64,000 nucleotides of DNA from contig NZ_CP086322.1 in the NCBI RefSeq assembly GCF_023277745.1, positions 1,364,001-1,428,000 of the forward strand, in the 5' to 3' direction. Shown here piece by piece: positions 47,219 through 55,827 of the stretch. The position numbers were made by a program, and so were the translations under genes. Source of the DNA: Streptomyces halobius. Its GTDB lineage: Bacteria; Actinomycetota; Actinomycetes; Streptomycetales; Streptomycetaceae. The first letter of the stretch is position 1, and each line of letters opens with the position of its first letter. Below the pieces are notes generated by a model that saw nothing but the letters and a program-made list of their open reading frames with translations, did no database searches and was not told the DNA's origin.

Positions 47219-48136
47219 ATGACGAATCCGGCCGAGAAGCTGGTCGATCTGCTGGACCTCGAACAGATCGAGGTGAACATCTTCCGCGGCCGCAGTCCGC
47301 AGGAATCCTTGCAGCGGGTCTTCGGCGGGCAGGTGGCGGGCCAGGCTCTGGTGGCCGCCGGGCGGACCACGGAAGGGGACCGCCCGGTCCACTCGCTGCA
47401 CGCGTACTTTCTGCGGCCCGGCCGGCCCGGGGTGCCGATCGTGTACCAGGTCGAGCGGGTCCGCGACGGACGCTCCTTCACCACCCGCCGGGTCGTCGCC
47501 GTCCAGCAGGGACGCACGATCTTCAATCTGACCGCCTCCTTTCACAAGCCGGAACCCGGCTTCGATCATCAGCTGCCGATGCGCCGGGCGGTGCCCGGCC
47601 CGGAGGACCTGCCGACGGTCGTCGACGAGGTCCGCGAGCACTTGGGCGGGCTGCCCGAGGCGCTGGAGCGGATGGCGCGCAGGCAGCCGTTCGACATCCG
47701 CTACGTCGACCGGCTGCGCTGGACACCGGACGAGGTCGAGGGTGCGGAGCCGCGCAGCGCCGTATGGATGCGCGCGGTCGGGCCGCTGGGCGACGATCCG
47801 CTGGTGCACACCTGCGCACTGACCTACGCCAGCGATATGACCCTGCTCGACGCGGTCCGCATCCCGATCGAGCCCCTGTGGGGGCCACGCGGGTTCGACA
47901 TGGCGTCCCTCGACCATGCGATGTGGTTCCACCGTCCTTTCCGCGCGGACGAGTGGTTCCTCTACGACCAGGAGTCGCCGATCGCCACCGGCGGCCGGGG
48001 CCTGGCCCAGGGGCGGATCTACGACCGGGAGGGCAGACTCCTGGTCTCGGTCGTCCAGGAGGGGCTTCTACGTCCCTATGGTCCACGTCACATGGACGGA
48101 ACCAACGGCGACGCCACTCCAGGGGTGACCACCTAA
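47219..48136 (+). CDS. tesB: Acyl-CoA thioesterase II
   Basis: 305 residues from ATG 47219 (GGAGG upstream). Double hotdog fold: N-terminal half with RVFGGQVAGQALVAAGRTT, HSLHAYFLRPGRPGVPIVYQ and GRSFTTRRVVAVQQGRTIF; C-terminal half with HTCALTYASDMTLLDAV, ASLDHAMWFHRPFRADEWFL, GRGLAQGRIYDREGRLLVSV. The catalytic Asp (SLDHAMWFH) and Gln/Thr positions are present. It hydrolyses medium- and long-chain acyl-CoA in the cytosol. Confidence 0.95.
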   Translation: MTNPAEKLVDLLDLEQIEVNIFRGRSPQESLQRVFGGQVAGQALVAAGRTTEGDRPVHSLHAYFLRPGRPGVPIVYQVERVRDGRSFTTRRVVAVQQGRTIFNLTASFHKPEPGFDHQLPMRRAVPGPEDLPTVVDEVREHLGGLPEALERMARRQPFDIRYVDRLRWTPDEVEGAEPRSAVWMRAVGPLGDDPLVHTCALTYASDMTLLDAVRIPIEPLWGPRGFDMASLDHAMWFHRPFRADEWFLYDQESPIATGGRGLAQGRIYDREGRLLVSVVQEGLLRPYGPRHMDGTNGDATPGVTT

Positions 48137-48439
48137 GAGCCCTCGGGCGCGGTGCAACGCTCCCAGGGTCTACGGACACCAGGAGCTGAAGCCTCCCAGT
48201 GCGCGTTCATTACACCCCATGCCCGGGACGTCGTGATCGTCCCGAACTCCGCCGCCCGACACCGGGGCCTGTCCTTCACGGTGCGCGGCATCCTCGTTCA
48301 CCTGCTCTCTCCCCGACGGCGCCAGGGAAGACGTGCGGACCCTCGCGGACCGGAACCCGGGCGTGGGCCGGCGGGGTGTCTCCGAGGCCGTCCAGGAGCC
48401 GGAGGACGCCGGGTACTACTCCCGCCGGACCATCCGTGA
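48137..48439. other. Gap without recognisable gene
   Basis: 303 bases past the thioesterase stop. No recognisable frame; the right part merges into the old phage remnant. Confidence 0.4.
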
Positions 48440-48945
48440 TCCGGAGACAGGACCGCCAGAGCGTCCGGCAGGCTGACCTTCCGGGCCAAGCGCTCCCTGT
48501 GGAGATCCGTTTCCCGCTCCGCCGCCCGGTCGGCCACCGTCTGGTACTCCTCCGGCGTCTCGGCCGCCTTCAGGGCCTCCGCCGTCTCCCTCGCCTTGAC
48601 CGGTATCGGGCCGCCTGGTCGCGGGCCGCCTTGAGCTCGGCTCGGAGGGTGCCGGCTTCCAGCTCCTGGCCGTCGCCTTGGCCCTCCGCCTCCGGTGTGC
48701 CCTCCCGGCTCCCCTGTTTGTCGTCCGGCAGAACATGTTCTGACTCGGAGTCGGTCGGGGTCTCGGTGGGCCCGCTTGGCCAGGAGCTTGTATTCCTCCG
48801 TGGCACTTCGGGCGATGTAGGGCCCGTCGTGCTCGCCGCGCATGTACCGGTCTATTCGGTCCAGCCGCTCACGGTCCGAGCGGAGCCGGGAGAACCCCAG
48901 CTCCGCTCGTTTTCGTCGGGGAGACGGTGCTGTCGGTCATGTGCT
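48440..48945 (-). pseudogene. Old prophage remnant: portal N-terminus joined to a scaffold-like fragment
   Basis: Read leftwards. The first part (48920-48780) encodes RLRSDRERLDRIDRYMRGEH and DGPYIARSATEEYKLLAKRA, typical of the N-terminus of actinophage portal proteins. It then changes frame to acidic, Gln/Glu-rich helical sequence (REGTPEAEGQGDGQELEAGT, LRAELKAARDQAARY) and, in a third frame, VKARETAEALKAAETPEEYQ and LARKVSLPDALAVL, like phage scaffold proteins. The bulk of the portal is missing, so a deletion joined the two. Confidence 0.6.
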
Positions 48946-49130
48946 CCCTTCCGAAGCGTAGTCAGGTTCATATAGATCACCTCGTTTCCGCCTTCGGCCT
49001 CTTGCTCCCAAGACGCGGCGTGTGGGGGAGATGGGGCAGAGCGTCACCCATCCACCACTCCCAAGAGGCGGCCAGTGCAAAGTGCGTGTCGGCTGGAGGA
49101 GCTTACCCACGACTGGAACCGGAGGCACCC

Positions 49131-49481
49131 ATGACACAGATGGCAGAGATGTCCCAGCAGATGCGGCAGTGCATCGACATGTGCCACGAGGCGCACACCA
49201 TGTGCGGGCAAACCATGCAGCACGCTCTCGCGAAGGGCGGGCCGATGGTGGAGCGCCAAACGATGATGGCGCTCATGGACTGCGCGGACATGTGTTCCAT
49301 GTGCGCGGACATGTGTATGCGGCAGTCACGCATGGCATCGGAGATGAGCAAGATGTGCGCGGAAGCATGCCGTGCGGCCGCCGACACGTGTTCGAGGTTC
49401 GATGACCCGCAGATGAGAACCTGCGCGGAGATGACAAGGAAGTGCGCCGACATGTGCGAACAGGTGGCCATGGCCCGCTAG
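49131..49481 (+). CDS. Cys-rich four-helix-bundle copper-storage-type protein (Csp/DUF326)
   Basis: 116 residues from ATG 49131 (GGAGG eight bases upstream). Thirteen Cys in helical CxxxC patterns (CIDMCHEAHTMC, MDCADMCSMCADMC, MCAEACRAAADTC, CAEMTRKCADMC) plus many Met and His. In Csp proteins these line the core of a four-helix bundle and bind many Cu(I) ions. There is no signal peptide, so it is cytosolic (Csp3-like). It is intact and opposite in direction to the decayed phage genes on both sides, so it may be cargo of the old element or a later arrival. Confidence 0.88.
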   Translation: MTQMAEMSQQMRQCIDMCHEAHTMCGQTMQHALAKGGPMVERQTMMALMDCADMCSMCADMCMRQSRMASEMSKMCAEACRAAADTCSRFDDPQMRTCAEMTRKCADMCEQVAMAR

Positions 49482-49519
49482 CCAAGCGCCCTCCCGAATC
49501 TCGGTAGAAGTACACGGCC

Positions 49520-50317
49520 CGCGAGCTTTCGGAGGGCCGTGTCTTGCCGGATTCGATGAGTCGATGTCGCGCCAAGTCGGCCAGCGGCGTGGCCGCCTAC
49601 GCGTCGATCTTGTGGGCGGACTCCCGGTTGGCCTTTCCGAAGGACAGGCCGTAACGGTTCGGCCGACGCCGGGTGTTCAGCACGTGCCGTCGCAGCGTGC
49701 GACCAAGGAGGAACGTTTCTTCGAGGCGTCGCACCTGGCCGTTCTCCACGGCCGACACCAGCCACTCATTGGCCAAGATCAGCTCCTGGAGGCCGCCGCG
49801 CATGTCGCAGCCCACCGCAGATTGGGGACCGGCCTTGATAACCAGGCGGTCCCGGTAGTCCTCCGACCACGCGTCCACGTAGCTCTCCCAGAGCGCTACG
49901 TGGACGCGTGGAACGCCTGAACGTCGTACCGCTCCATGGCGTTACGGACCGCGCCGTCCACGGCCCGGCGGTCAACCTCCCAACCATCACCGACCGGGCC
50001 GTCGGGCCGCTCCCACACGCCCAGGGAAACGATCAGGCGATCCCGCACGCGCATGGCCACCAGGGCCGTGGCGTCGTCAGTTCGCCCGCCATAGAAAACC
50101 CGAGGGTCACGGCGTCACCATCCTCCCGGCGGCCATCCGTCGCGCACGCGTCCCAGTCCTCCGGGCTGGCCTTGTCGTAGTCGGGCCTGACCACATCGCG
50201 GTAGCCGGATGCTATGTCCTTCCACACCCGCCGGACGCGTAGGCCCTCGCGCTTCGCCCACCCCCGGCCGAGCGCCTCTTGCGCATCCGTGGACAGCTCC
50301 GCCCGGTGCCCGCACAC
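49520..50317 (-). pseudogene. Phage terminase large subunit remnant
   Basis: Several minus-strand frames join into terminase-like sequence: EDWDACATDGRREDGDAVTL, then after a shift TDDATALVAMRVRDRLIVSL, GVWERPDGPVGDGWEVDRRA and VDGAVRNAMERYDVQAFHA. Another shift gives YVDAWSEDYRDRLVIKAGPQ and RRRPNRYGLSFGKANRESAH, KIDA, a TAG stop, and ADLARHRLIESGKTRPSES. These match the nuclease half of actinophage large terminases. The segment at 50317-50150 (MCGHRAELSTDAQEALGRGW) is less certain. Direction and order (terminase, then portal) agree with the remnant at 48440-48945. Confidence 0.65.
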
Positions 50318-50409
50318 CCTGCTGGATTTACGGACGTACAGATCCGCCCAGGCATCCGGGTCGTCATCTCATATCCGGTTGTTCCGCCATCTCCGGATCC
50401 CCGCCTTTC

Positions 50410-51312
50410 CTACTTTCTGGCCGGAAAACGTACGGCAGGAGGCGTCAGCCCCTCCCAGGAGGGGCTGTTCAGGAAGCTCCGCGACTGACGCGGACCGGCC
50501 GGCCGCGGCGCGGCGGCTTTCCGCGGGCGCCCGGGATCGTCGCGGCGGGCCGCTTCGAGCTCCCGGGAGAGATTGACGCGGTACCACATCACCTCGTCGA
50601 ACTCCTCGGCCGTCAGCACCCGCTCGAAGGACTCCCGTGCGGCGGGTGTCGCGGTGATCACCGTGGCGAGGACGGGCCTGAGGGCGCGCAGCACGGATCG
50701 CTCCAGTGGATTCTCAGCGACCGAGGCCAGCTCCTCCGGCGGCAGTACGGCGGCGATCGCCGCCGCCTTCTCCCAGCGGTCCTCCGTCTGCCCCATGAGC
50801 TGGGCGACCCGGCGGCCGCGCCACTGCCGGGCGCGCCAGTCCTGTCCGTCGTCGAGCATCACCCGCATCGCGGCGGGGGTGTGGCCCCGCATCAGCTCGG
50901 GCTCCCGGTCCGCGAAGTCGGCTGCCTCGGCGGCGAGATAGAGCCAGACCACCGCGCCGTAGCGATTCACATAGAACCTGACGGGACCGATGCAGCCGGC
51001 CCGGCTCAGCCGCAGGAACCGGCCCGGACCGATACCCATGAGCCCGGCGGCCTCGGTCGTGCCGACGGTGCGGATGCGTTCGCGGAGGGTGTCGGGAAAG
51101 CCCGGCTCGGCCTGGAGCCGGGCCACTTCCTCCGCCGGAACGCGACGCCGGCCGAGCGGACCGGCGGCTCCCGGCCGGCCGTCCGGCCCGGCCGGGATGG
51201 TCCGTACTTCCCCGAGCTGGGTGGCGAGCTCGAACTCGCCGGTCCTCAGCTCCAGTTCACGGGCGGCTCGTCCTGCCGCGAGCGCCTGCTGCCCGTCACA
51301 CATCACTGTCAT
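50410..51312 (-). CDS. DUF6397-family protein
   Basis: 300 residues from ATG 51312. It matches a Streptomyces-type protein I know as DUF6397: ALAAGRAARELELRTGEFEL, TLRERIRTVGTTEAAGLMGI, GPGRFLRLSRAGCIGPVRFY, VNRYGAVVWLYLAAEAADF, WRGRRVAQLMGQTEDRWEKA. The N-terminus resembles a MerR-like helix-turn-helix (regulatory role is a guess). The C-terminal ~50 residues are basic, Pro-rich and disordered. Function unknown. Confidence 0.8.
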   Translation of the reverse strand: MTVMCDGQQALAAGRAARELELRTGEFELATQLGEVRTIPAGPDGRPGAAGPLGRRRVPAEEVARLQAEPGFPDTLRERIRTVGTTEAAGLMGIGPGRFLRLSRAGCIGPVRFYVNRYGAVVWLYLAAEAADFADREPELMRGHTPAAMRVMLDDGQDWRARQWRGRRVAQLMGQTEDRWEKAAAIAAVLPPEELASVAENPLERSVLRALRPVLATVITATPAARESFERVLTAEEFDEVMWYRVNLSRELEAARRDDPGRPRKAAAPRPAGPRQSRSFLNSPSWEGLTPPAVRFPARK

Positions 51313-51386
51313 GTCTGTTCCCCCGCAACTCGGCCGATCACTGACAGTGATGACTGTAGTCGCGGGGTGTGACAGCGCGTCAACCC

Positions 51387-51800
51387 TCACCTCAGGGCCT
51401 GTGGATAACTTGCCGGCTGCCGGGCCGCGACGCCCAAATGCTCGCCGACGCGATTGACGAGCAGCGTCATCTCGTAGGCGACCTGCCCCATGTCGGCGTC
51501 GGCGCCGGCCAGCACGCACAGGCAGCTGCCGTCGCCCGCGGCCGTCACGAACAACACCCCGTCATCGAACTCGATCATGGTCTGGCGCACCCGCCCGGCT
51601 CTGAAATGGAGCCCGGAGCCCTTCGCCAGGCTGTGCAGCCCCGAGGCGACCGCCGCGAGATGCTCGGCGTCCTCCCGCTCCAGTCCCTGGCTCACACCGG
51701 TCACCAGCCCGTCGTTGGACAGCACCAGCGCGTGCCGCACCTTCTCCATCCGTTTGGTCAAGTCGTCCAGCAGCCAGTCGAGTCCGCTGCTCAATGCCAT
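51387..51800 (-). CDS. Roadblock/LC7-domain protein (conservon CvnB type)
   Basis: 137 residues from ATG 51800 (GGGAGGGACC upstream). Roadblock fold: GLDWLLDDLTKRMEKVRHAL, VLSNDGLVTGVSQGLERED, AEHLAAVASGLHSLAKGSGL, VLFVTAAGDGSCLCVLAGAD. In conservons this partner acts on the CvnD GTPase together with a CvnA sensor kinase. Here only a CvnD-type gene (52458-53072) is nearby, separated by a gene on the other strand; no CvnA or CvnC gene is seen. Confidence 0.9.
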   Translation of the reverse strand: MALSSGLDWLLDDLTKRMEKVRHALVLSNDGLVTGVSQGLEREDAEHLAAVASGLHSLAKGSGLHFRAGRVRQTMIEFDDGVLFVTAAGDGSCLCVLAGADADMGQVAYEMTLLVNRVGEHLGVAARQPASYPQALR

Positions 51801-51966
51801 GCCGGTCCCTCCCCGTATACCCATCCGCGCCGTCGGCCGGACAGTGGTCCGCAGTCCGTCCGCGACTACCGTGCCAGCCTGTCCCACCTCCGCCATCTCG
51901 GCAAGCGGCCCGGCAGCCCGGCGTGCCAGCGCGTGCCCGATCGCGCCGGACGGCGAGGATGGCGGC

Positions 51967-52395
51967 ATGGCACGAAAGATGACCGAGAACGAGTGGCAGA
52001 CGTTCCTCTCCGAGGGCACTCGCACCGGCAAGCTGTCGACGGTACGGTCCGACGGCAGCCCGCACATCGCGCCGGTGTGCTTCCTGATGGACGGCGACGA
52101 CCTGGTTTTCACCACCGGCAAGGGCTCCGTGAAGGGCCGTAATATCGCCCGCGACGGCAGAGTGGCGCTGTGCGTCGACGACGAGCGGCCGCCCTACTCC
52201 TTCGTGGTCGTCCACGGCACGGCGGAGACCGGCGACGATCTCCCCGAACTGCGCCACTGGGCGACCCGGATCGCGGCCCGCTACGTGGGCGAGGACCGCG
52301 CGGAGGAATTCGGCGCCCGCAACGGCGTTCCGGGAGAAATGGTGGTGCGGATCCGCGTCGACAAGGTCATCGCCGTGGCGGAGCTGGCGGACTGA
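51967..52395 (+). CDS. PPOX-class F420/FMN-dependent enzyme
   Basis: 142 residues from ATG 51967. Split-barrel flavin-binding fold: MTENEWQTFLSEGTRTGKLS, TVRSDGSPHIAPVCFLMDGD, DLVFTTGKGSVKGRNIARDG, RVALCVDDERPPYSFVVVHG. Such actinobacterial proteins reduce substrates with F420H2 or FMN; the substrate is unknown. It sits between two leftward conservon-type genes. Confidence 0.9.
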   Translation: MARKMTENEWQTFLSEGTRTGKLSTVRSDGSPHIAPVCFLMDGDDLVFTTGKGSVKGRNIARDGRVALCVDDERPPYSFVVVHGTAETGDDLPELRHWATRIAARYVGEDRAEEFGARNGVPGEMVVRIRVDKVIAVAELAD

Positions 52396-52457
52396 GAGGC
52401 GCGCGGGCGCGGCCGTACGCCGTCGGCGCCCCTGGGGACAATCCGGCTGACACTGCG

Positions 52458-53072
52458 TCAGCCCACCGAGTCCAGCGGCCGGGTGGTGTGCCGTCGCCCG
52501 GCGTGCTCGATCAGGCGTATCAGCACGTCCTTGCCCGAGTCGCGGTCCCGCGCGTCGCACAGCATCACCGGGGTGCCACGGTCCAGGTCGAGTGCGCGGG
52601 CCACCTCGTCCGCGCCGTAGGGCCGCGCGTCCGCGAAGCAGTTGACGGCCACCAGGAACGGGACGGCGTGGCGCTCGAAGTAGTCCACCGCCGGGAAGCA
52701 GTCCTGCAGCCGCCGGGTGTCGGCCAGCACCACGGCGCCCAGAGCGCCCTCCGACAGGTCGTCCCACAGGAACCAGAAGCGGTCCTGTCCCGGAGTGCCG
52801 AAGAGATAGAGCGAGAGTCCCGCCCTTATGGTGATGCGGCCAAAGTCCATCGCCACTGTGGTGGTGCCCTTCCGGCCCACCCCATCGGTGTCATCCACCG
52901 ATTCGCCCGCCTCGCTGAGCCCTTCCTCGGTGCGTAGCGGGCGGATCTCGCTGACCGACCCCACCAGGGTCGTCTTGCCCGCTCCGAAGCCGCCCGCGAC
53001 TAAGATCTTCAGGGCCAACTCGGTGCCGGGGCCCGGGACCGCGCCCTCCGTGGCCCCTTGTGCGACGTTCAT
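52458..53072 (-). CDS. Conservon GTP/ATP-binding protein (CvnD type)
   Basis: 204 residues from ATG 53072. Ras-like P-loop GTPase: ALKILVAGGFGAGKTTLVGS (P-loop), TTTVAMDFGRITIRAGLSLY, LFGTPGQDRFWFLWDDLSEG (switch II), GAVVLADTRRLQDCFPAVDY, PFLVAVNCFADARPYG. In conservons CvnD couples sensor kinase CvnA to development and antibiotic control. This copy is outside a complete conservon. A fragment of a second copy lies at 25085-25260. Confidence 0.93.
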   Translation of the reverse strand: MNVAQGATEGAVPGPGTELALKILVAGGFGAGKTTLVGSVSEIRPLRTEEGLSEAGESVDDTDGVGRKGTTTVAMDFGRITIRAGLSLYLFGTPGQDRFWFLWDDLSEGALGAVVLADTRRLQDCFPAVDYFERHAVPFLVAVNCFADARPYGADEVARALDLDRGTPVMLCDARDRDSGKDVLIRLIEHAGRRHTTRPLDSVG

Positions 53073-53439
53073 CGGCCGTTTCCTCCAGGGTGCAGGTTCC
53101 GTTGCGTCAGGGGGTGTTCGGATCCATGGCTCGGCACAGGGGAACCCCCGGCGGCAGAGCGCCGTCCGGAATCCATGGCGAGGACCGTACCGTCGACTGA
53201 TCGGTAGTGCCTCGATTTCGTCAAAGGCGCGCAAGACCCGATCAAGAAGCCCCACCGTGCCTCGCTGGCAGGGAGGTTGGGATATGCGCCGGCGTGCGCA
53301 CACCACGGACGGTCCGCTCGCGATCGAACACACTCATCGTACGCATGTTCCTCGCGCTGTCATATCTGCGGGAGATCACGAGCTCATGACGCAGCAGGCG
53401 CAGGAGTGAACGGTCCACGCACCGGCGCGAACACCTCGG

Positions 53440-53900
53440 CCGACTCCGCTGTCCCTGTTGTCGCTCGCCTACGGCAGCTCTCTCATGGGGCTCGGGCTCG
53501 GCCCGTGGGAGGCCCTCGCCTCCGGGGCCATCGGCTATGTGCTCTCGTTCGTCCTGGTGGTACTGATCTCGGTCGCCGACGCGCGCACGGGTGCGCCCAC
53601 CATGGCCATCGGCTGGGCCTCCTTCGGGCGGCGGGGCAACAAGCCGCCCACGCTGTTCAGCTACGTCTCCGGCGTCGCCTGGGAGACCGTGCCGGTCGCC
53701 CTCGCCTCACTTGGCGGCCACCTGGTTCCTGGTGCCGTATCTGCTCACCGCCATCGGGGACTTCACCTCCGGGGCCATCATGGACATCTACAGCCCGGGC
53801 ATGTCGATGCTGGCTCCGGGCGTCCCGATCCGCCGGCATCTCGCAGTCCTGGTGGACGGTGTACCGATGGGCTTCGGCAGCCGGTACGTACGAGCGCCGC
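53440..53900 (+). pseudogene. NCS1-type purine/cytosine permease remnant
   Basis: The first frame reads SLAYGSSLMGLGLGPWEALA, SGAIGYVLSFVLVVLISVAD, ARTGAPTMAI, FGRRGNKPPTLFSYVSGVAW and ETVPVALASLG, the N-terminal membrane segments of a nucleobase permease. It shifts near 53715 to FLVPYLLTAIGDFTSGAIMD, IYSPGMSMLAPGVPIRRHLA and VLVDGVPMGFGS, which belong near the C-terminus. The middle of the transporter is deleted. Confidence 0.7.
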
Positions 53901-54011
53901 GCACGGCACGCCGGCGCCGTGAATCGCGGTGTCGTGGTGGCCTCGTCGTCGAGGGCACCCTCTACGCTGCCCTCGCCCCCTGGCCGACCGTTCCGCCCCC
54001 GAAGGAGCCCG

Positions 54012-54623
54012 ATGACCGACGACAACGCCCGTGAGCCCCACGACGTCCGCGCGTTCTTCGGGGCGCGCGCCGCCAACTGGGACGCCAAGTTCCCCGAAGA
54101 CGCGCCCGCGTTCGCCAAAGGCGTCGCCGAACTGGGCCTCCAGGAAGGCGACCGGGTCCTGGACGCCGGCTGTGGCACAGGGCGCGCGCTGCCCGGGCTA
54201 CGGGAGGCGGTGGGAGCGCGCGGGACGGTGCTGGGTGCCGATCTCACACCCGAGATGCTGCAGACGGCCGTACGGGCCGGGCACGAACGCTGCGCGGCGC
54301 TGCTGCTCGCGGATGTCATGCGACTGCCGCTGCGCGACGCCGTCCTGGACGCCGTCTTCGCCGCCGGGCTCATCACCCACCTGGCCGACCCGGCAGCGGG
54401 CATGGCAGAACTGGCCAGAGTCGTACGCCCCGGTGGCCGGCTGGCCCTCTTCCACCCCATCGGGCGGGCCGCCCTCGCCGCACGCAAGGGACGCCCGCTC
54501 ACCCCCGACGACCTCCGGGCGGAGCCGAATCTGCGGCCTCTCCTGGCCGACAGCGGCTGGGATCTGGTCCGGTACGTGGACGAGGACTCCCGCTACCTGG
54601 CGCTGGCGGTCCGCCAGGGGTGA
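54012..54623 (+). CDS. SAM-dependent methyltransferase
   Basis: 203 residues from ATG 54012 (AAGGAG upstream). Class I Rossmann methyltransferase: HDVRAFFGARAANWDAKFPE, GDRVLDAGCGTGRALPGLRE (SAM motif I), GTVLGADLTPEMLQTAV, LLLADVMRLPLRDAVLDAVF, LARVVRPGGRLALFHPIGR. It belongs to the UbiE/methyltransf_11 type. Substrate unknown. Confidence 0.92.
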   Translation: MTDDNAREPHDVRAFFGARAANWDAKFPEDAPAFAKGVAELGLQEGDRVLDAGCGTGRALPGLREAVGARGTVLGADLTPEMLQTAVRAGHERCAALLLADVMRLPLRDAVLDAVFAAGLITHLADPAAGMAELARVVRPGGRLALFHPIGRAALAARKGRPLTPDDLRAEPNLRPLLADSGWDLVRYVDEDSRYLALAVRQG

Positions 54624-54647
54624 GGCGCCGGGGTGAGGTCTGCTCTG

Positions 54648-55454
54648 TCAGGACGCCTCCGGGCCCTTCGTATGCGGAACCGGGCAGCCGCCCACGCGGC
54701 GGGCGGCGGGGAAGGTGCCCAGGTCGGCGACGCGGAAGCCGTTCGGATAGCCCTTGATCTCGGGGTTCTGCCGGGCGTAGTGCGGGGTGCGGCGGGGCGG
54801 CAGCAGCCGTACGGCCTTGGCACGTAGCCGCAGGGCGGTGTGCACGGCAGTCCGGACCGCCGGTTTCGGCCGCTCGTAACGGAAGGCGTCGAGCAGCGCG
54901 TCGTCCAGCAGGGCCCTGCTCGCCCCGCGCACCACCGGGGCGAGCGGCCCGTACCAGCTCGCCATCAGGTCCAAGGTGGCGTCCGAGACCCGCCGCGCGT
55001 CCTCGTCCCAGCCGAAGTGCGCCTCCTCGTAGTCGTCCAGGCAGCGCTCGAAGTCCTGGTAGGTCAGCGGGAGTTCGGTGATTCCCATGTGGCGGCCCAA
55101 CGTGCGGTAGTAGGCGGCGATGGCGCGGGTCTCGTGCTCGCTCAGCCGCCGCCACCCGTACTGGTCGAGCCAGCGCTTGGGCACCACCACGAAGGTGCAC
55201 AGGACATACCGCATGTCTTCGTTGCCGATGTCATAGCTGCGGTGCATCTGATTGATGCGGCGGATTGCCGTTCGGCCGTCCTCGCCGTCAAAACCGTGCT
55301 CCAGGACAGCGTCCAGGAGGAGCGCCGTGTCGTCGTAGCGCTTTTGCGTACGGTCCGTAAGCTCGGCGGTTTCGGCCAGCAGGCGGCCGATGCTCGGCAC
55401 GGCGTAGGTGCGGTAGAGCGCGAGTTCCAGCGGGCACGTATCCCCAGGTGCCAT
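54648..55454 (-). CDS. MpaB/DUF2236-family protein, N-terminus apparently lost to the prophage
   Basis: 268 residues from ATG 55454. Conserved sequence starts almost at once (LELALYRTYAVPSIGRLLAE, RTQKRYDDTALLLDAVLEHG, INQMHRSYDIGNEDMRYVLC, TFVVVPKRWLDQYGWRRLSE, RRTPHYARQNPEIKGYPNGF). MpaB/latex-clearing-type relatives bind haem with conserved His and normally have ~30-40 more residues before this point. Similarity stops at ~55450, exactly where prophage-like sequence begins, so the gene was probably truncated by integration and ATG 55454 may not be native. Confidence 0.75.
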   Translation of the reverse strand: MAPGDTCPLELALYRTYAVPSIGRLLAETAELTDRTQKRYDDTALLLDAVLEHGFDGEDGRTAIRRINQMHRSYDIGNEDMRYVLCTFVVVPKRWLDQYGWRRLSEHETRAIAAYYRTLGRHMGITELPLTYQDFERCLDDYEEAHFGWDEDARRVSDATLDLMASWYGPLAPVVRGASRALLDDALLDAFRYERPKPAVRTAVHTALRLRAKAVRLLPPRRTPHYARQNPEIKGYPNGFRVADLGTFPAARRVGGCPVPHTKGPEAS

Positions 55455-55470
55455 CCGTTTTCAAATTACG

Positions 55471-55486
55471 TTGGTCGCTTGACCAG
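55471..55486. promoter_or_regulatory. Possible operator at the prophage left end
   Basis: A short inverted repeat TGGTC-GCTT-GACCA in a comparatively AT-rich 60-base stretch between the MpaB-family gene and the first phage gene. It could be a repressor or integrase-arm site; the evidence is only the symmetry and position. Confidence 0.3.
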
Positions 55487-55498
55487 CACAGATACACC

Positions 55499-55528
55499 AA
55501 GAGCCTCCGGCCGATGCCGGGGGCTCTT
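55499..55528. terminator. Hairpin ahead of the first phage gene
   Basis: The arms AAGAGCCTCCGGC and GCCGGGGGCTCTT (13 bp with one G-T pair) and a four-base loop form a strong hairpin 16 bases before ATG 55544. It may insulate the phage operon from outside transcripts, or be an antitermination point. Confidence 0.6.
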
Positions 55529-55543
55529 CGCATTGGAGAGGAC

Positions 55544-55702
55544 ATGGCCAAAGAGGACTGGCAGCGCGAGCTGCTGCACGACATAGCCGGTCACGAGGAG
55601 TTGTACGACGTCCTCCTCCGGCACCTAGAAGCCGCGTACAAGCGCGGCGTCATGGCCGAGCGCAGTCGCGCCGGATACCGACAACCGAAGGACCACGGAT
55701 GA
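55544..55702 (+). CDS. Small phage protein
   Basis: 52 residues from ATG 55544 (GGAGAG upstream). Charged, helical: DWQRELLHDIAGHEELYDVL, LRHLEAAYKRGVMAERSRAG. No family recognised. It is the first gene of the early operon; its stop overlaps the next start (ATGA). Confidence 0.75.
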   Translation: MAKEDWQRELLHDIAGHEELYDVLLRHLEAAYKRGVMAERSRAGYRQPKDHG

Positions 55703-55827
55703 GCCGCCATAGGAGACTGACGTGGCTCAAGAAGATCGACTGGTGGGGAGCCGCCACCGTCCTGATCATGACGCTGATCGGCGGCTTCCTCGGCATCACC
55801 CTCGCCCTCCATTGGTGGGAGGGGTGA
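55699..55827 (+). CDS. Small phage membrane protein
   Basis: 42 residues: a basic N-terminus (MSRHRRLTWLKKIDWWG), one membrane segment (AATVLIMTLIGGFLGITLAL) and a short HWWEG tail. The start overlaps the previous stop (ATGA) and the stop overlaps the next start (TGATG). Function unknown. Confidence 0.75.
   Translation: MSRHRRLTWLKKIDWWGAATVLIMTLIGGFLGITLALHWWEG

Noticed and set aside
43423..47526. A 1367-codon open frame on the minus strand
   Set aside because: It lies opposite the intact helicase, DUF457 and thioesterase genes; it is a GC-driven antisense frame without domain motifs.
50033..50317. A serine recombinase N-terminus in the frame starting MCGHRAELSTDAQEAL
   Set aside because: It lacks the catalytic Ser motif, and the following sequence in this strand reads as terminase; left as part of the terminase remnant with low certainty.
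55435..55540. A tRNA gene as prophage attachment site
   Set aside because: No cloverleaf or T-loop motif (GGTTCGA) is seen; the junction fits disruption of a protein gene better.
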